DNA of 54,247 bases from contig NZ_BDCD01000034.1 in NCBI RefSeq assembly GCF_001613325.1, positions 1 to 54,247 of the forward strand. Direction: 5' to 3'. The position numbers and the translations under genes were made by a program. The notes under the pieces are model-generated. The model searched no databases, had not been told where the DNA came from, and was given only the letters and a program-made list of their open reading frames with translations. Below, one piece after another: positions 1 through 7,702 of this stretch; within the stretch, counting starts at the first letter, position 1, and each line of letters starts with the position of its first letter. Origin of the DNA: Nocardia yamanashiensis NBRC 100130. Lineage in GTDB: Bacteria; Actinomycetota; Actinomycetes; Mycobacteriales; Mycobacteriaceae.

Positions 1-575
1 ACACCGCCGGCGATAGCGGCCGGAATACCCGCCACGGCGGCGCCGACCAGTGCGCCGCCGACAGCGCCGGCCGCGGTCGCGGCGGCGATCTTGTCGGAGC
101 GACTCGGGTTGATACCGATGGACTTTCCGCCGGTCGCGACGGCGGCTTCGGCATTGGCCGCGAAGTCGTTCACCGGGTTGAGGATGTCGTTGGGCACCTC
201 GTCCGGGACCTCGGTCATGAAGTCACCGATGCGCAGGGTGCGCGGCGGCGGGGCGATCGGGGCCACCGGCTCGACGGGTTCGGGGGCGTGCAGCTGCTGC
301 CAGTCGATGGCCGGGGCCGGTTCGGTTTCCACCGGGATGGGGCGGTGGGAGGGCGGGACGGCGTAGTCGGCCTGTGGGGCCGGGGCCGCGGGTTCGACGG
401 TGGTGCCGGGCTGGCGGCCGCCGGAGTTGCCGGGGCTGTTGACGCCGGGCTGGGCGGGGCTGGTGACGCCGGGCTGCGGGATGGCTTGGGCGACGCCCGC
501 ACAGGCGATGGCGATAGCCAGCGGGAGGGCGCCCATGGCGGGGCGCAGGGCGTGGCGGAGCACGCCGGTATTCAT
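1..575 (-). CDS. Secreted Ala/Pro-rich protein, 3' end outside the window
   Basis: The first 191 codons are visible; the gene runs off the left edge. An ATG at 575 opens a signal peptide (RHALRPAMGALPLAIAIACAG, cleavage probably near AQA-IPQP), followed by a Pro/Gly-rich segment with the repeat PGVTSPAQPGVNSPG. A short charged stretch follows, and the visible end is Ala/Gly-rich with small-residue spacing (AGAVGGALVGAAVAGIP) like a glycine zipper. The protein is therefore exported and may insert into or pack against a membrane. It resembles secreted proteins of unknown function from Nocardia/Rhodococcus, but this is a resemblance in composition only. The gene has its own 230-bp upstream region containing a 14-bp inverted repeat. 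Function unknown. Confidence 0.7.
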   Translation of the reverse strand, partial: MNTGVLRHALRPAMGALPLAIAIACAGVAQAIPQPGVTSPAQPGVNSPGNSGGRQPGTTVEPAAPAPQADYAVPPSHRPIPVETEPAPAIDWQQLHAPEPVEPVAPIAPPPRTLRIGDFMTEVPDEVPNDILNPVNDFAANAEAAVATGGKSIGINPSRSDKIAAATAAGAVGGALVGAAVAGIPAAIAGG

Positions 576-613
576 TTCTCGATGCCGACGAGTCACGCCG
601 AAACACCACCCTC

Positions 614-723
614 ATCAGATCTGGAACTGTCCCCCGCGGCTCGAACAGGGCCGCTTGGCTGACCTGGAACGGTCAGTTCGCGAGGATGGTAGCTGATTGG
701 AAACTGTTGGTTCCAGATCTGAT
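614..723. promoter_or_regulatory. 14-bp perfect inverted repeat, probable operator pair
   Basis: ATCAGATCTGGAAC at 614-627 is matched by its exact reverse complement at 710-723, 82 bp apart. Each arm holds the 8-bp palindrome CAGATCTG followed by GAAC. The pair lies 39-148 bp upstream of the secreted-protein start at 575 and downstream of the LuxR gene. The spacing suggests two binding sites, possibly with looping, rather than a terminator. The regulator is unknown; the adjacent LuxR protein is one candidate. Confidence 0.5.
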
Positions 724-807
724 TCGAGAGAAGCTGTGCCCCACGTTGTGGAGGGAGATGTATCCCACACTATGCAGGCAGGGAGCCGTAAATGCTGGCC
801 GCGAATC

Positions 808-3423
808 TCACGCTTCGGATTTGCCGAATGATGACCCGCCCCGCATCAACTCGGCGAGCGCCTCCCGATCCGTCACGTCGAGCTTGATGCACGCGCGATA
901 CAGATGCCCCTCCACCGTGCGCACCGACACCGTCAGCCGATCGGCGATCTGCCGGTTGGACAACCCGGCCGCGACCAGATTCGCGATCTCCCGCTCCCGA
1001 GCCGTCAACGGCAGCGGTTGCGCGGACTGCCGCAGCGCGGGCGTACTGGCCCCACCGCAAGCCGCCGCCAACCGGTTCGCGGTGGCCGCCGATTCGAGCA
1101 ATCGCCGCCGATCACCCGCCCGCTCATGCGCGGACGCGGCCTGCGCGGCGGCGTCGGCCGCCGACAACAGCACCCCGATCGTCTCGAATTCCGCTGCGGC
1201 AGCATCCAATCCGGGCCCGTCGTGCGCCGCCACCGCCACCGCGTGCCGGGCTTGCGCCTGCACCAGCCGCCCGTCCACCCGCGCCGCCAGATCCGCGAGC
1301 CGCCCGGCCACCGAGTGATCCCCGAACCGCGCCGCCGTATGCAATGCCATCGCCTCGATAGCGTGCTGATGCGACCGCGCCGCCGCGTCCGCCGCGCCCA
1401 GCGCGAGCCGGATGGCGGGCGTCGCGGTGCCTTCCGCCGCCGCCTGCCACGCCTTCGCGATCTCCAGCTGCGGCTGATACACCGCACTGTGCCGCCCGCC
1501 CCGCTCCTCCGCGAGCGCGATCGACTCCGCCGCCTCGGCCGCCCGCCCGAGCGCCGAATACGCTTCCGCCAGCCGCAATCTCGCGGGATACATCCAGGTC
1601 GCCGCCCCCTCCATGGTGAGCGCCGCGAGCGCCTGCTCGAGATTGTCGATGCCCTGCGGGAACCGCCCCTGCGCGACGTCGACGGTCCCCTGCAGGATCC
1701 GGCTCATCCCCCACGCGTGGTACTGCCCGGCCGACGAATACGTGTAAGGGCTGCTCGCACAACGCCTCGCGTCCTCGAGCTCCCCGGTGAGCGTGAGCGC
1801 CAGCACTTCCGCGTGCGTCGACATGAACCGATTCAGTCCGTCGATATGCGATTCGATCTGATGCCCGCGCTCGGCGTACTGCCGCGCCGCTTCCCCGCGC
1901 CCCATGAACGCCAGCGCCAGCCCGCCCCCGAAGGCCGCCCACCACACCGCCCACGGCGGCGCGCCTTCCGCGTTCATGACGGGTTCGGCGAGCTGGAACG
2001 CGTCGTCGAGCCGGTTCTCGTGCACGGCGCACGCGGAGGCCAGCCCGTCGAGGGTGAGCGCGGTCTTGGGATGTTCGACCCGGCTGCGCACCGAGGCCAG
2101 GACTTCCTCGGCCCGGTCGGCATCGCCCATGGACCAGAACAGATTCGACACCCGGGTGCTGCCCCACCGCACCAGCTGCACTTCGTTCAATTGATCCGGA
2201 TCGAACCCGGCTAGGGTCCGTTCGGCCTCGATGCGATGCCCTTGCCACAGCAGCGCCCGCGCCAGCAGATCCGCCGCCTCGACCCCGCCCCGCCGTTCCA
2301 CCGCGGCCCGCGCGAACCGTTCGCCCAGTGGCAGATTCGCCAAGGCGATGGCATCGGCCGCCGCCGCCTCGAACAATTCCAGATCCGCCGATTTGTCACT
2401 GTCCAAAGCCAATTCGGCCAGACGGATTCGATCCGACGCCGAGGGGATGGGCCGTTCCCGCAGCGACGAATACAGCCGCCCGCGCAACCGGCGTGCCGAC
2501 GCGATCCCCAGCCGTCGCCGGATCACCTCGCCGAAGAGCGGATGGTTGTACCGGACCAGCAATTGGTGACTGTTCTCGACAATCCTTATGGCGCCGCGGT
2601 TTTCGGCCGCCTCGACCGCCTCCGCTCCCGCCAGCTCCGACAGCACATCCAGGTCGATCGGCTCGCAGAAGGTCAGCAATTCGAGTACTCGCAGCACCGG
2701 CTCGGGCAGCTGCTCCACCCGATCCTCCAGCAGCGCAGCCAATTCCGAGGTGACCGCGGCCCGCCCGCGCAATTGCCACACCCCGTTGACCTGCCGCAGC
2801 GTCCCCGCTTCCAGCGCTCCTTCGACCAGATGCCGCAGGAAAAGCGCGTTCCCCCCGGACGATTCCCACATCAGGTTGGAGGTGAACCCCTCCAGCTGTC
2901 CGCCCAGCATGGATTCCACCAGCTCGACGCTCTGCCGCTGGGTGAACGGCGACAGGTCGATGCGCAGCAGATGCCCGTCCTTCCACAGCGAGGTCACCGC
3001 GTCCGGCACCGGCACCCCGCTGCGCACGGTGGTGACGATCCGCGCCGCCTTGTCGATGGCCAGCTGCAGCAGCAGCGTCGCCGACAGCTGGTCGAGCAGG
3101 TGCGCGTCGTCCACGCCGATGATGGTGTGCCCGTCCGCGAGCAGCGCCTCACGCGCCGCGGCCATGAAGGTCACCGGATCGTGGGCCGTGTACACCCCGA
3201 CCATGTGCGCGAACACGCCCAAGGGGATGGATCTGGCGGATTCGGTGCCGGCCACCCAACGAACGTTGCCGCCGACGGCGGCGGTGGCCTGCCGCGCCAG
3301 CGTGGTCTTTCCGACTCCCGCATCACCGGTGAGAACGGCGCCGACGAAGTCGCCGCCGCTCAGCGCCGACCTGATCGATTCGAGTTCGCCCTCGCGTTCG
3401 ACCATCGGCCAATTCCGAGCCAT
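808..3423 (-). CDS. Large ATP-binding LuxR-family (LAL-type) transcriptional regulator
   Basis: The protein has 871 residues, usual for the LAL (MalT-like) class. A P-loop ATPase domain occupies the first ~300 residues, with Walker A GDAGVGKT at 33-40 and a Walker-B-like IIGVDDAHLL near residue 100. A long alpha-helical, Ala/Leu-rich region resembling TPRs follows. The last ~65 residues form a LuxR-type helix-turn-helix (LTAREREIANLVAAGLSNRQ, then VSVRTVEGHLYRA). Such proteins are usually ATP- and ligand-dependent activators; the ligand here is unknown. The start ATG (MARNWPMVERE) has no strong Shine-Dalgarno. The gene lies 63 bp after the XRE gene on the same strand and may be cotranscribed with it. 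Target genes cannot be told from the sequence. Confidence 0.9.
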   Translation of the reverse strand: MARNWPMVEREGELESIRSALSGGDFVGAVLTGDAGVGKTTLARQATAAVGGNVRWVAGTESARSIPLGVFAHMVGVYTAHDPVTFMAAAREALLADGHTIIGVDDAHLLDQLSATLLLQLAIDKAARIVTTVRSGVPVPDAVTSLWKDGHLLRIDLSPFTQRQSVELVESMLGGQLEGFTSNLMWESSGGNALFLRHLVEGALEAGTLRQVNGVWQLRGRAAVTSELAALLEDRVEQLPEPVLRVLELLTFCEPIDLDVLSELAGAEAVEAAENRGAIRIVENSHQLLVRYNHPLFGEVIRRRLGIASARRLRGRLYSSLRERPIPSASDRIRLAELALDSDKSADLELFEAAAADAIALANLPLGERFARAAVERRGGVEAADLLARALLWQGHRIEAERTLAGFDPDQLNEVQLVRWGSTRVSNLFWSMGDADRAEEVLASVRSRVEHPKTALTLDGLASACAVHENRLDDAFQLAEPVMNAEGAPPWAVWWAAFGGGLALAFMGRGEAARQYAERGHQIESHIDGLNRFMSTHAEVLALTLTGELEDARRCASSPYTYSSAGQYHAWGMSRILQGTVDVAQGRFPQGIDNLEQALAALTMEGAATWMYPARLRLAEAYSALGRAAEAAESIALAEERGGRHSAVYQPQLEIAKAWQAAAEGTATPAIRLALGAADAAARSHQHAIEAMALHTAARFGDHSVAGRLADLAARVDGRLVQAQARHAVAVAAHDGPGLDAAAAEFETIGVLLSAADAAAQAASAHERAGDRRRLLESAATANRLAAACGGASTPALRQSAQPLPLTAREREIANLVAAGLSNRQIADRLTVSVRTVEGHLYRACIKLDVTDREALAELMRGGSSFGKSEA

Positions 3424-3486
3424 GGCTCAACTGTAGTGCGCCGACCCATAGTGAGCAGGGGAAACGAAAGGCCCGGAGACGGTGGA

Positions 3487-4308
3487 TTACTCGTTGACCA
3501 GGCGCAATCCGGGGCTGCGGACTTGCCGGCGGTCCACCAGCCAGACCATGACGCTCTGGTCAGCGGCCGGATCGAGGGTTTCGACCTCGACCTCCACTTC
3601 GCCGCGCAGCGGATGGTCGATACGCAACACGCCCGAGCGCGCGTAGGTGACGACGTGCTCGCGCCAGCGGCGTTCGAACTCGGGGAAGCGCTGCAGGGTG
3701 GTGATCATGGTCTCCAGCGAGGGGTCGTCCGGGAACCGGAAGCGGCTCTCGCGCAGGATCGAGGTCACCATATCGGCGGCATCGGACCAGTTCAGGAAGT
3801 ATTTCGGGGCGTCCGGATGGGCGAACAGGTAGTAGGCGAAGTTGCCGTGCCCCTCGTCACCGAGCAGGCCGAGCGGTTCGGTGAAGTCCTTCCAGGCCGG
3901 ATTCCAGGCCAGCAGGTTCAGCCAGCGCCCGACCACGAAGGCGGGGGTGGGGTGCATGGCGTCGACGACGGCCTGCACGGTCTCGGTGACGCGTTCCCCG
4001 GCCTGCCCGCTGGACGGGCAGGTGGCCTTCTGTTCCATGTTCATGGCCAGCTTGCCGAAGTGGTGGCGTTCGACTTCATTGAGCCGCAAGGCTTCCGCGA
4101 GCGCGCCGAGCACCGCCATGGAGGGATTGGTGTCCCGGCCCTGCTCCAGCCGGGCCAGGTAGTCGACGCTCACGCCCGCGAGCGCGGCGACTTCCTCGCG
4201 CCGCAGTCCGGGGGTGCGCCGGCGTCGCCCGGCCGGCAGCCCGACGGCCTCGGGCTGTAGCTGGGCGCGCCGGGCGATGAGAAAATCAGCGAATTCGGAA
4301 CGGGCCAC
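3487..4308 (-). CDS. XRE-family regulator with MmyB-type ligand-binding domain
   Basis: The protein has 273 residues. The N-terminal helix-turn-helix carries the family signature RTPGLRREEVAALAGVSVDY followed by LARLEQGRD (about 31-58). The rest (about 100-260) is an MmyB-like, PAS-type ligand-binding domain, recognisable from WNPAWKDF, RESRFRFPDDP and HPLRGEVEVEVETLDPAADQ. In this family that domain is thought to bind a fatty-acid-like or similar small ligand. GTG 4308 is used; no upstream in-frame ATG exists. The gene is divergent from yceI across a 103-bp gap holding two copies of a palindromic site, which suggests it controls both itself and yceI. Confidence 0.88.
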   Translation of the reverse strand: MARSEFADFLIARRAQLQPEAVGLPAGRRRRTPGLRREEVAALAGVSVDYLARLEQGRDTNPSMAVLGALAEALRLNEVERHHFGKLAMNMEQKATCPSSGQAGERVTETVQAVVDAMHPTPAFVVGRWLNLLAWNPAWKDFTEPLGLLGDEGHGNFAYYLFAHPDAPKYFLNWSDAADMVTSILRESRFRFPDDPSLETMITTLQRFPEFERRWREHVVTYARSGVLRIDHPLRGEVEVEVETLDPAADQSVMVWLVDRRQVRSPGLRLVNE

Positions 4309-4323
4309 CCATCCATCATGCCT

Positions 4324-4402
4324 GGACCGGAGTCCGCTTATCCCAGCCCTGCCAATGCCAGGATAACGACGGTGTGGTTAAGCGGACCGAAGTCCACTTA
4401 TC
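4324..4402. promoter_or_regulatory. Twin operators in the XRE/yceI divergent promoter
   Basis: Two direct copies of a 19-bp site match at 17 of 19 positions: GGACCGGAGTCCGCTTATC at 4324-4342 and GGACCGAAGTCCACTTATC at 4384-4402, 60 bp apart start to start. The second is also a near palindrome, AAGCGGAC-CGAA-GTCCACTT. The second copy ends 9 bp before the yceI ATG and its ACTTATCG end could be the -10 region, so binding would block yceI. The first copy lies 16 bp upstream of the regulator's GTG. Autoregulation by the MmyB-type protein is the natural inference. Confidence 0.7.
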
Positions 4403-4411
4403 GTCATTCGC

Positions 4412-4948
4412 ATGACGACTTCCACCCAGACCCTCACCGCCGGCTCCTGGACCCTCGACGCCGCCCACTCCTCGGTCAACTTCACCGTCAAGCACCTCGG
4501 CATCTCCAAGGTCCGCGGCCGCTTCAACCGCTTCGAGACCGGTTTCGTCGTGAACGAGTCCGGCGAGGCCGCCATCGAGGCCACCATCTACTTCGATTCC
4601 TTCGACACCGGCAACTCGTTCCGCGACGACCACGTCCGCAGCGCCGAGATCCTGGATATCGCCAACCGCCCGCACCTGACCTTCCGCGTCCCCGAGCCGG
4701 TCAAGGTCGGCGAGGAGTTCGAGGTCACCGGCGAGGCCACCATCGGCGGCATCACCAAGCCGGTCACCCTCGAGGTCGAGTGGGGCGGCGTGCAGACCTT
4801 CCAGGACGGCACCAACCACGCCGGCTTCTCCGCCACCGGCACCATCAAGCGCAGCGATTTCGAGGTCGCCCCGGCCCTCCCGAACGCCATGCTCTCCGAC
4901 AAGATCGCCATCGAACTCGACATCCAGCTCGTCGAGCCCCAGGCCTGA
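4412..4948 (+). CDS. YceI family protein (lipocalin-like isoprenoid-binding fold)
   Basis: The protein has 178 residues, the usual YceI length. Family marks are WTLDAAHSSVNFTVKHLGISKVRG near the N-terminus, then IYFDSFDTGNSFRDDHVRSAEILD and FRVPEPVKVGEEFEVTGEATIGG. YceI proteins form a barrel that binds a long isoprenoid or amide lipid; many are periplasmic, but this one has no signal peptide, so it should be cytosolic. The ATG at 4412 has no Shine-Dalgarno and a likely -10 (TTATCG) about 8-13 bp upstream, so translation is probably leaderless. It is transcribed away from the MmyB-type regulator, which probably controls it. A strong hairpin follows the stop codon. Confidence 0.9.
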   Translation: MTTSTQTLTAGSWTLDAAHSSVNFTVKHLGISKVRGRFNRFETGFVVNESGEAAIEATIYFDSFDTGNSFRDDHVRSAEILDIANRPHLTFRVPEPVKVGEEFEVTGEATIGGITKPVTLEVEWGGVQTFQDGTNHAGFSATGTIKRSDFEVAPALPNAMLSDKIAIELDIQLVEPQA

Positions 4949-4970
4949 TCGCATCTCGTTCGCGAAATGC

Positions 4971-5005
4971 GAAGGGGCGGCACCCGATCCGGGTGCCGCC
5001 CCTTC
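4971..5005. terminator. Bidirectional terminator hairpin between yceI and mcr
   Basis: A perfect 16-bp stem (GAAGGGGCGGCACCCG, 4971-4986, with its complement at 4990-5005) encloses a 3-nt loop. It sits midway between two convergent genes, 22 bp after the yceI stop and 15 bp from the racemase stop. There is no T-tract, as is common for actinobacterial terminators. Confidence 0.85.
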
Positions 5006-5020
5006 GGCGTTCCAGCGGGA

Positions 5021-6133
5021 TTAGGCCCACACCTCGTCGATCGGGGTGCCCGCGTTCGGCGGCGGGGTCGGAATGCCGCCGGGGGTGCGGGAGAAGCGGG
5101 GGGCGGGGGCGTGCTGAACGACGCCGTCGATCTCGATCAGGCCGGAGCGGGCCTGGATGTGCGGGTTCTGTTCGGCCTCGGTGAAGGTGAGGACGGGGGT
5201 GGTGCAGGCGTCGGTGTGCTCGAAGACGGCCCACCACTCGTCGCGGGTCTTGGTCTTGAACTTGTCCGCGAACAGCTTTCGCAGCTGGTCCTGACCGGCG
5301 GGGTCGAGCTGGTGGGGGAGGCCCTCGGGGGAGATCTCCAGGCCCTTGAGCAGTTCCGCGTAGAACTGCGGCTCGATGCAGCCGACCGCCATGTACTTGC
5401 CGTCGGAGGTTTCATAGGTGTCGTAGAACGCCATGCCGGTGTCGAGCAGGTTGGTGCCGCGCTCGTCCGACCACAGGCCCATGCCCTTCATGCCCCAGAT
5501 CATGTGCGAGAGGGCGAGCGCGCCGTCGACCATGGCGGAGTCGATGACCTGGCCCTTGCCGGAGGTCTGGCGTTCCACCAGCGCGGCCAGGATGCCGAAG
5601 ACCAGGAACATGGAGCCGCCGCCGAAGTCGCCGACCATGTTCAGCGGCGGCACCGGGCGCTCACCCTTGCGGCCGATGGCGTTCAGCACGCCGGTCAGCG
5701 AGATGTAGTTGATGTCGTGCCCGGCGCGGTCGGCCAGCGGCCCGTCCTGGCCCCAGCCGGTCATGCGGCCGTACACCAGGCGCGGATTGCGTTCCAGCGC
5801 AAGCTCGGGACCCAGGCCCATGCGCTCGGTGACGCCGGGCCGGAAGCCCTCGATCAGCACATCGGCCTTCTCGATCAGCCCGAGCACCTTCTCGATATCG
5901 GCCGGATCCTTCAGATTCGCCTCGACGATGGTGCGCCCACGCCACTGCGGGCGCTCCATGAATCCGGGGAACTGCCCGGGCCGCTGTACCCGGACCACGT
6001 CCGCGCCCAGGTCGGCGAGCAGCAGCGCCGCGTGCGGACCGGGGCCGATACCGGCCAGTTCAACTACCCGCACGCCCGCGAGCGGGCCCTGCTTGGCGGT
6101 GGATGGAGTGCTCACGTCCCTGCCTCGGTTCAT
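5021..6133 (-). CDS. mcr: Alpha-methylacyl-CoA racemase (CaiB/BaiF CoA-transferase family)
   Basis: The enzyme interconverts (R)- and (S)-2-methylacyl-CoA, needed to beta-oxidise methyl-branched fatty acids and sterol side chains. The protein has about 370 residues, matching the family. It begins with GPLAGVRVVELAGIGPGPHA and contains the three regions that hold the M. tuberculosis MCR catalytic residues: GHDINYISLTG (His), MVGDFGGGSM (Asp) and GCIEPQFYAEL (Glu). The start ATG 6133 is preceded by AGGA at 6-nt spacing; GTG 6115 is an alternative. The reading frame stays open upstream but that part is not protein-like. It is divergent from the DUF456 gene and convergent with yceI. Confidence 0.9.
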   Translation of the reverse strand: MNRGRDVSTPSTAKQGPLAGVRVVELAGIGPGPHAALLLADLGADVVRVQRPGQFPGFMERPQWRGRTIVEANLKDPADIEKVLGLIEKADVLIEGFRPGVTERMGLGPELALERNPRLVYGRMTGWGQDGPLADRAGHDINYISLTGVLNAIGRKGERPVPPLNMVGDFGGGSMFLVFGILAALVERQTSGKGQVIDSAMVDGALALSHMIWGMKGMGLWSDERGTNLLDTGMAFYDTYETSDGKYMAVGCIEPQFYAELLKGLEISPEGLPHQLDPAGQDQLRKLFADKFKTKTRDEWWAVFEHTDACTTPVLTFTEAEQNPHIQARSGLIEIDGVVQHAPAPRFSRTPGGIPTPPPNAGTPIDEVWA

Positions 6134-6251
6134 CGTCGATCCTGCGCACCGGATCACAACCCCGGTGTTGACGGTATGACAATAACGCGCCGACTCCGCG
6201 TGTCGGGATGTTGGGTCACAATGTGCGGTAGCGAGAGTGGAGGGCTGTGAC

Positions 6252-6734
6252 GTGAGTGCGTCGGGTGAGGTGCTGGTCGGCCTCGCGATTCTGGTGGGCC
6301 TGCTCGGGGTGATCGTGCCGATCCTGCCGGGGGTGATCCTGATCGCCGGCGCCATCCTGGTCTGGGCGATCATGACCGGCGGAGCGGCGGCCTGGACCGT
6401 ATTCGCGGTCTGCACAACGTTTCTGGTGATCAGCGGGGTGATCAAATACACCTGGCCGGGGCGCAAGCTCAAGGAGGCCGGGGTGCCGAACCGCTCGCTG
6501 TTCATCGGCGCGGTGCTCGGCATCATCGGGTTCTTCGTGGTCCCGGTGGTCGGCCTGTTCCTGGGATTCGTACTGGGCGTTTATCTTTCGGAACTGCAGC
6601 GCATCCAGCAGCAGAAAGCGGCGTGGCAGTCGACGGTGCACGCGCTCAAAGGCGTCGGGCTGTCGATGCTGATCGAGCTATTGGGAGCCCTGCTGGCAGC
6701 GGGGGTCTGGCTGGCCGCCGCCATCGCCGTCTAG
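6252..6734 (+). CDS. DUF456-family integral membrane protein
   Basis: The protein has 160 residues and is almost wholly hydrophobic, with four or five predicted membrane segments (for example VLVGLAILVGLLGVIVPILP, LFIGAVLGIIGFFVVPVVGL and MLIELLGALLAAGVWLAAAI). The glycine-rich hydrophobic hairpins and the short charged loop TWPGRKLKEAGVPNRS fit DUF456; the function is unknown. GTG 6252 was chosen because GGAGGG lies 7 nt upstream; an in-frame GTG at 6237 lacks such a site. The stop codon shares the CTAG palindrome with the stop of the convergent amidohydrolase, so the two genes overlap by 4 bp tail to tail. Confidence 0.85.
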   Translation: MSASGEVLVGLAILVGLLGVIVPILPGVILIAGAILVWAIMTGGAAAWTVFAVCTTFLVISGVIKYTWPGRKLKEAGVPNRSLFIGAVLGIIGFFVVPVVGLFLGFVLGVYLSELQRIQQQKAAWQSTVHALKGVGLSMLIELLGALLAAGVWLAAAIAV

Positions 6735-7621
6735 CGCATCGGCGGCCGCAGCCCGCGATCGATGATCGGCAGCGGAAGAGTGTCGTGCGGAGGCGGTTTC
6801 GGCAATTCCGAGCGATGCAGCCGCAGCGTCGGCGCCTCGGGCCCGAACAGTGGCATGGCCGGCGCGGATTCGACGCGGCGGTCCTTGGTGGGCAGTCCGT
6901 AGAACAGCCGGGCATTGTCTTCCAGCACCCGGTGCAGATCCCCGCCCACCGCATTGGCGATCAGATCGATATCGGTATTGCGGAACGGCCGTCCCGCCCG
7001 CGTCCCCGGCAGATCCGAGCCGAACATGAGCGCTTCGGGGTTCACCGCGTGAATCTTGCGCAGCGCCATGCCCACATCCATCGACACCCGCCCGAACCCG
7101 GACGCCTTCACCTTGGCCCCGCGATCCACCAGATTCAGCAGATAGGGCAGGCAGTCGTCGCTCATCCCCATGTGATCGATGGACAGCTTGGGCAGTTTGG
7201 TGATGACCGGTTCCAGCGACCCCAGCATGGACCCGTCGATATACAGCTCCACATGCCAGCCCGCCAGCTCGTAGGCCCGCAGCGCCAGCATGGTCAGCCC
7301 GACGATATCCCCGCCGCCGCGCTTGAGATTGAACCGGACCGCCCGCACCCCGGCCCGATTCAGATCCATGATCTCGGCGTCGGTGGCGTCGATGTGCAGG
7401 TTCGCCACCCCGACCCAGCCCTCGCCGAGTTCGGCGAGGGCGGCCCGCAGAAAGCTCTGATCCGTGCCCTGGAACGACCCGCTGACCACGGCCCCACCGT
7501 CGATATCGAAGCGCCGCATGCGGTCGCGATAAGCCGAGATGGGGTACGGGTCGGGCAGGTAGCCCTCGTTCTCGATCAGCGGGAACCGCGGATCGATGAT
7601 GTGGACATGGGCATCGAACAC
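6731..7621 (-). CDS. Amidohydrolase family (TIM-barrel metal-dependent hydrolase)
   Basis: The protein has 296 residues. It shows Amidohydro_2 features: an N-terminal metal-binding HVH (FDAHVHIIDPRFPLIENEGY), a mid-protein His (LSIDHMGMSDDCLPYL) and the late Asp motif FGSDLPGTRAGRPF. Members are often decarboxylases or lactonases of aromatic or sugar acids; the substrate here cannot be named. The last ~55 residues (after NARLFYGLP) are Pro/Arg-rich and look like a lineage-specific tail. It starts at GTG 7621, 81 bp downstream of fprA on the same strand, so cotranscription is possible. Confidence 0.8.
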   Translation of the reverse strand: MFDAHVHIIDPRFPLIENEGYLPDPYPISAYRDRMRRFDIDGGAVVSGSFQGTDQSFLRAALAELGEGWVGVANLHIDATDAEIMDLNRAGVRAVRFNLKRGGGDIVGLTMLALRAYELAGWHVELYIDGSMLGSLEPVITKLPKLSIDHMGMSDDCLPYLLNLVDRGAKVKASGFGRVSMDVGMALRKIHAVNPEALMFGSDLPGTRAGRPFRNTDIDLIANAVGGDLHRVLEDNARLFYGLPTKDRRVESAPAMPLFGPEAPTLRLHRSELPKPPPHDTLPLPIIDRGLRPPMR

Positions 7622-7702
7622 TTGATCAGCATGCCTCAGAACGGTGACAAGTGTGGATGACCTTGTCCGCCTGGTGGATCGAGCCTGGTCAGGCTGGTGC
7701 GG

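Noticed and set aside
2236..4260. A 674-codon plus-strand frame across the LuxR and XRE genes
   Set aside because: It spans two real genes and their gap in antisense and translates to Arg/Gln/Pro-rich sequence without any domain.
6134..6526. N-terminal extension of the racemase frame to 6526
   Set aside because: The extra residues are Thr/Pro/Arg-rich and lie opposite a clear membrane-protein gene; an ATG with AGGA at 6133 gives the family length.
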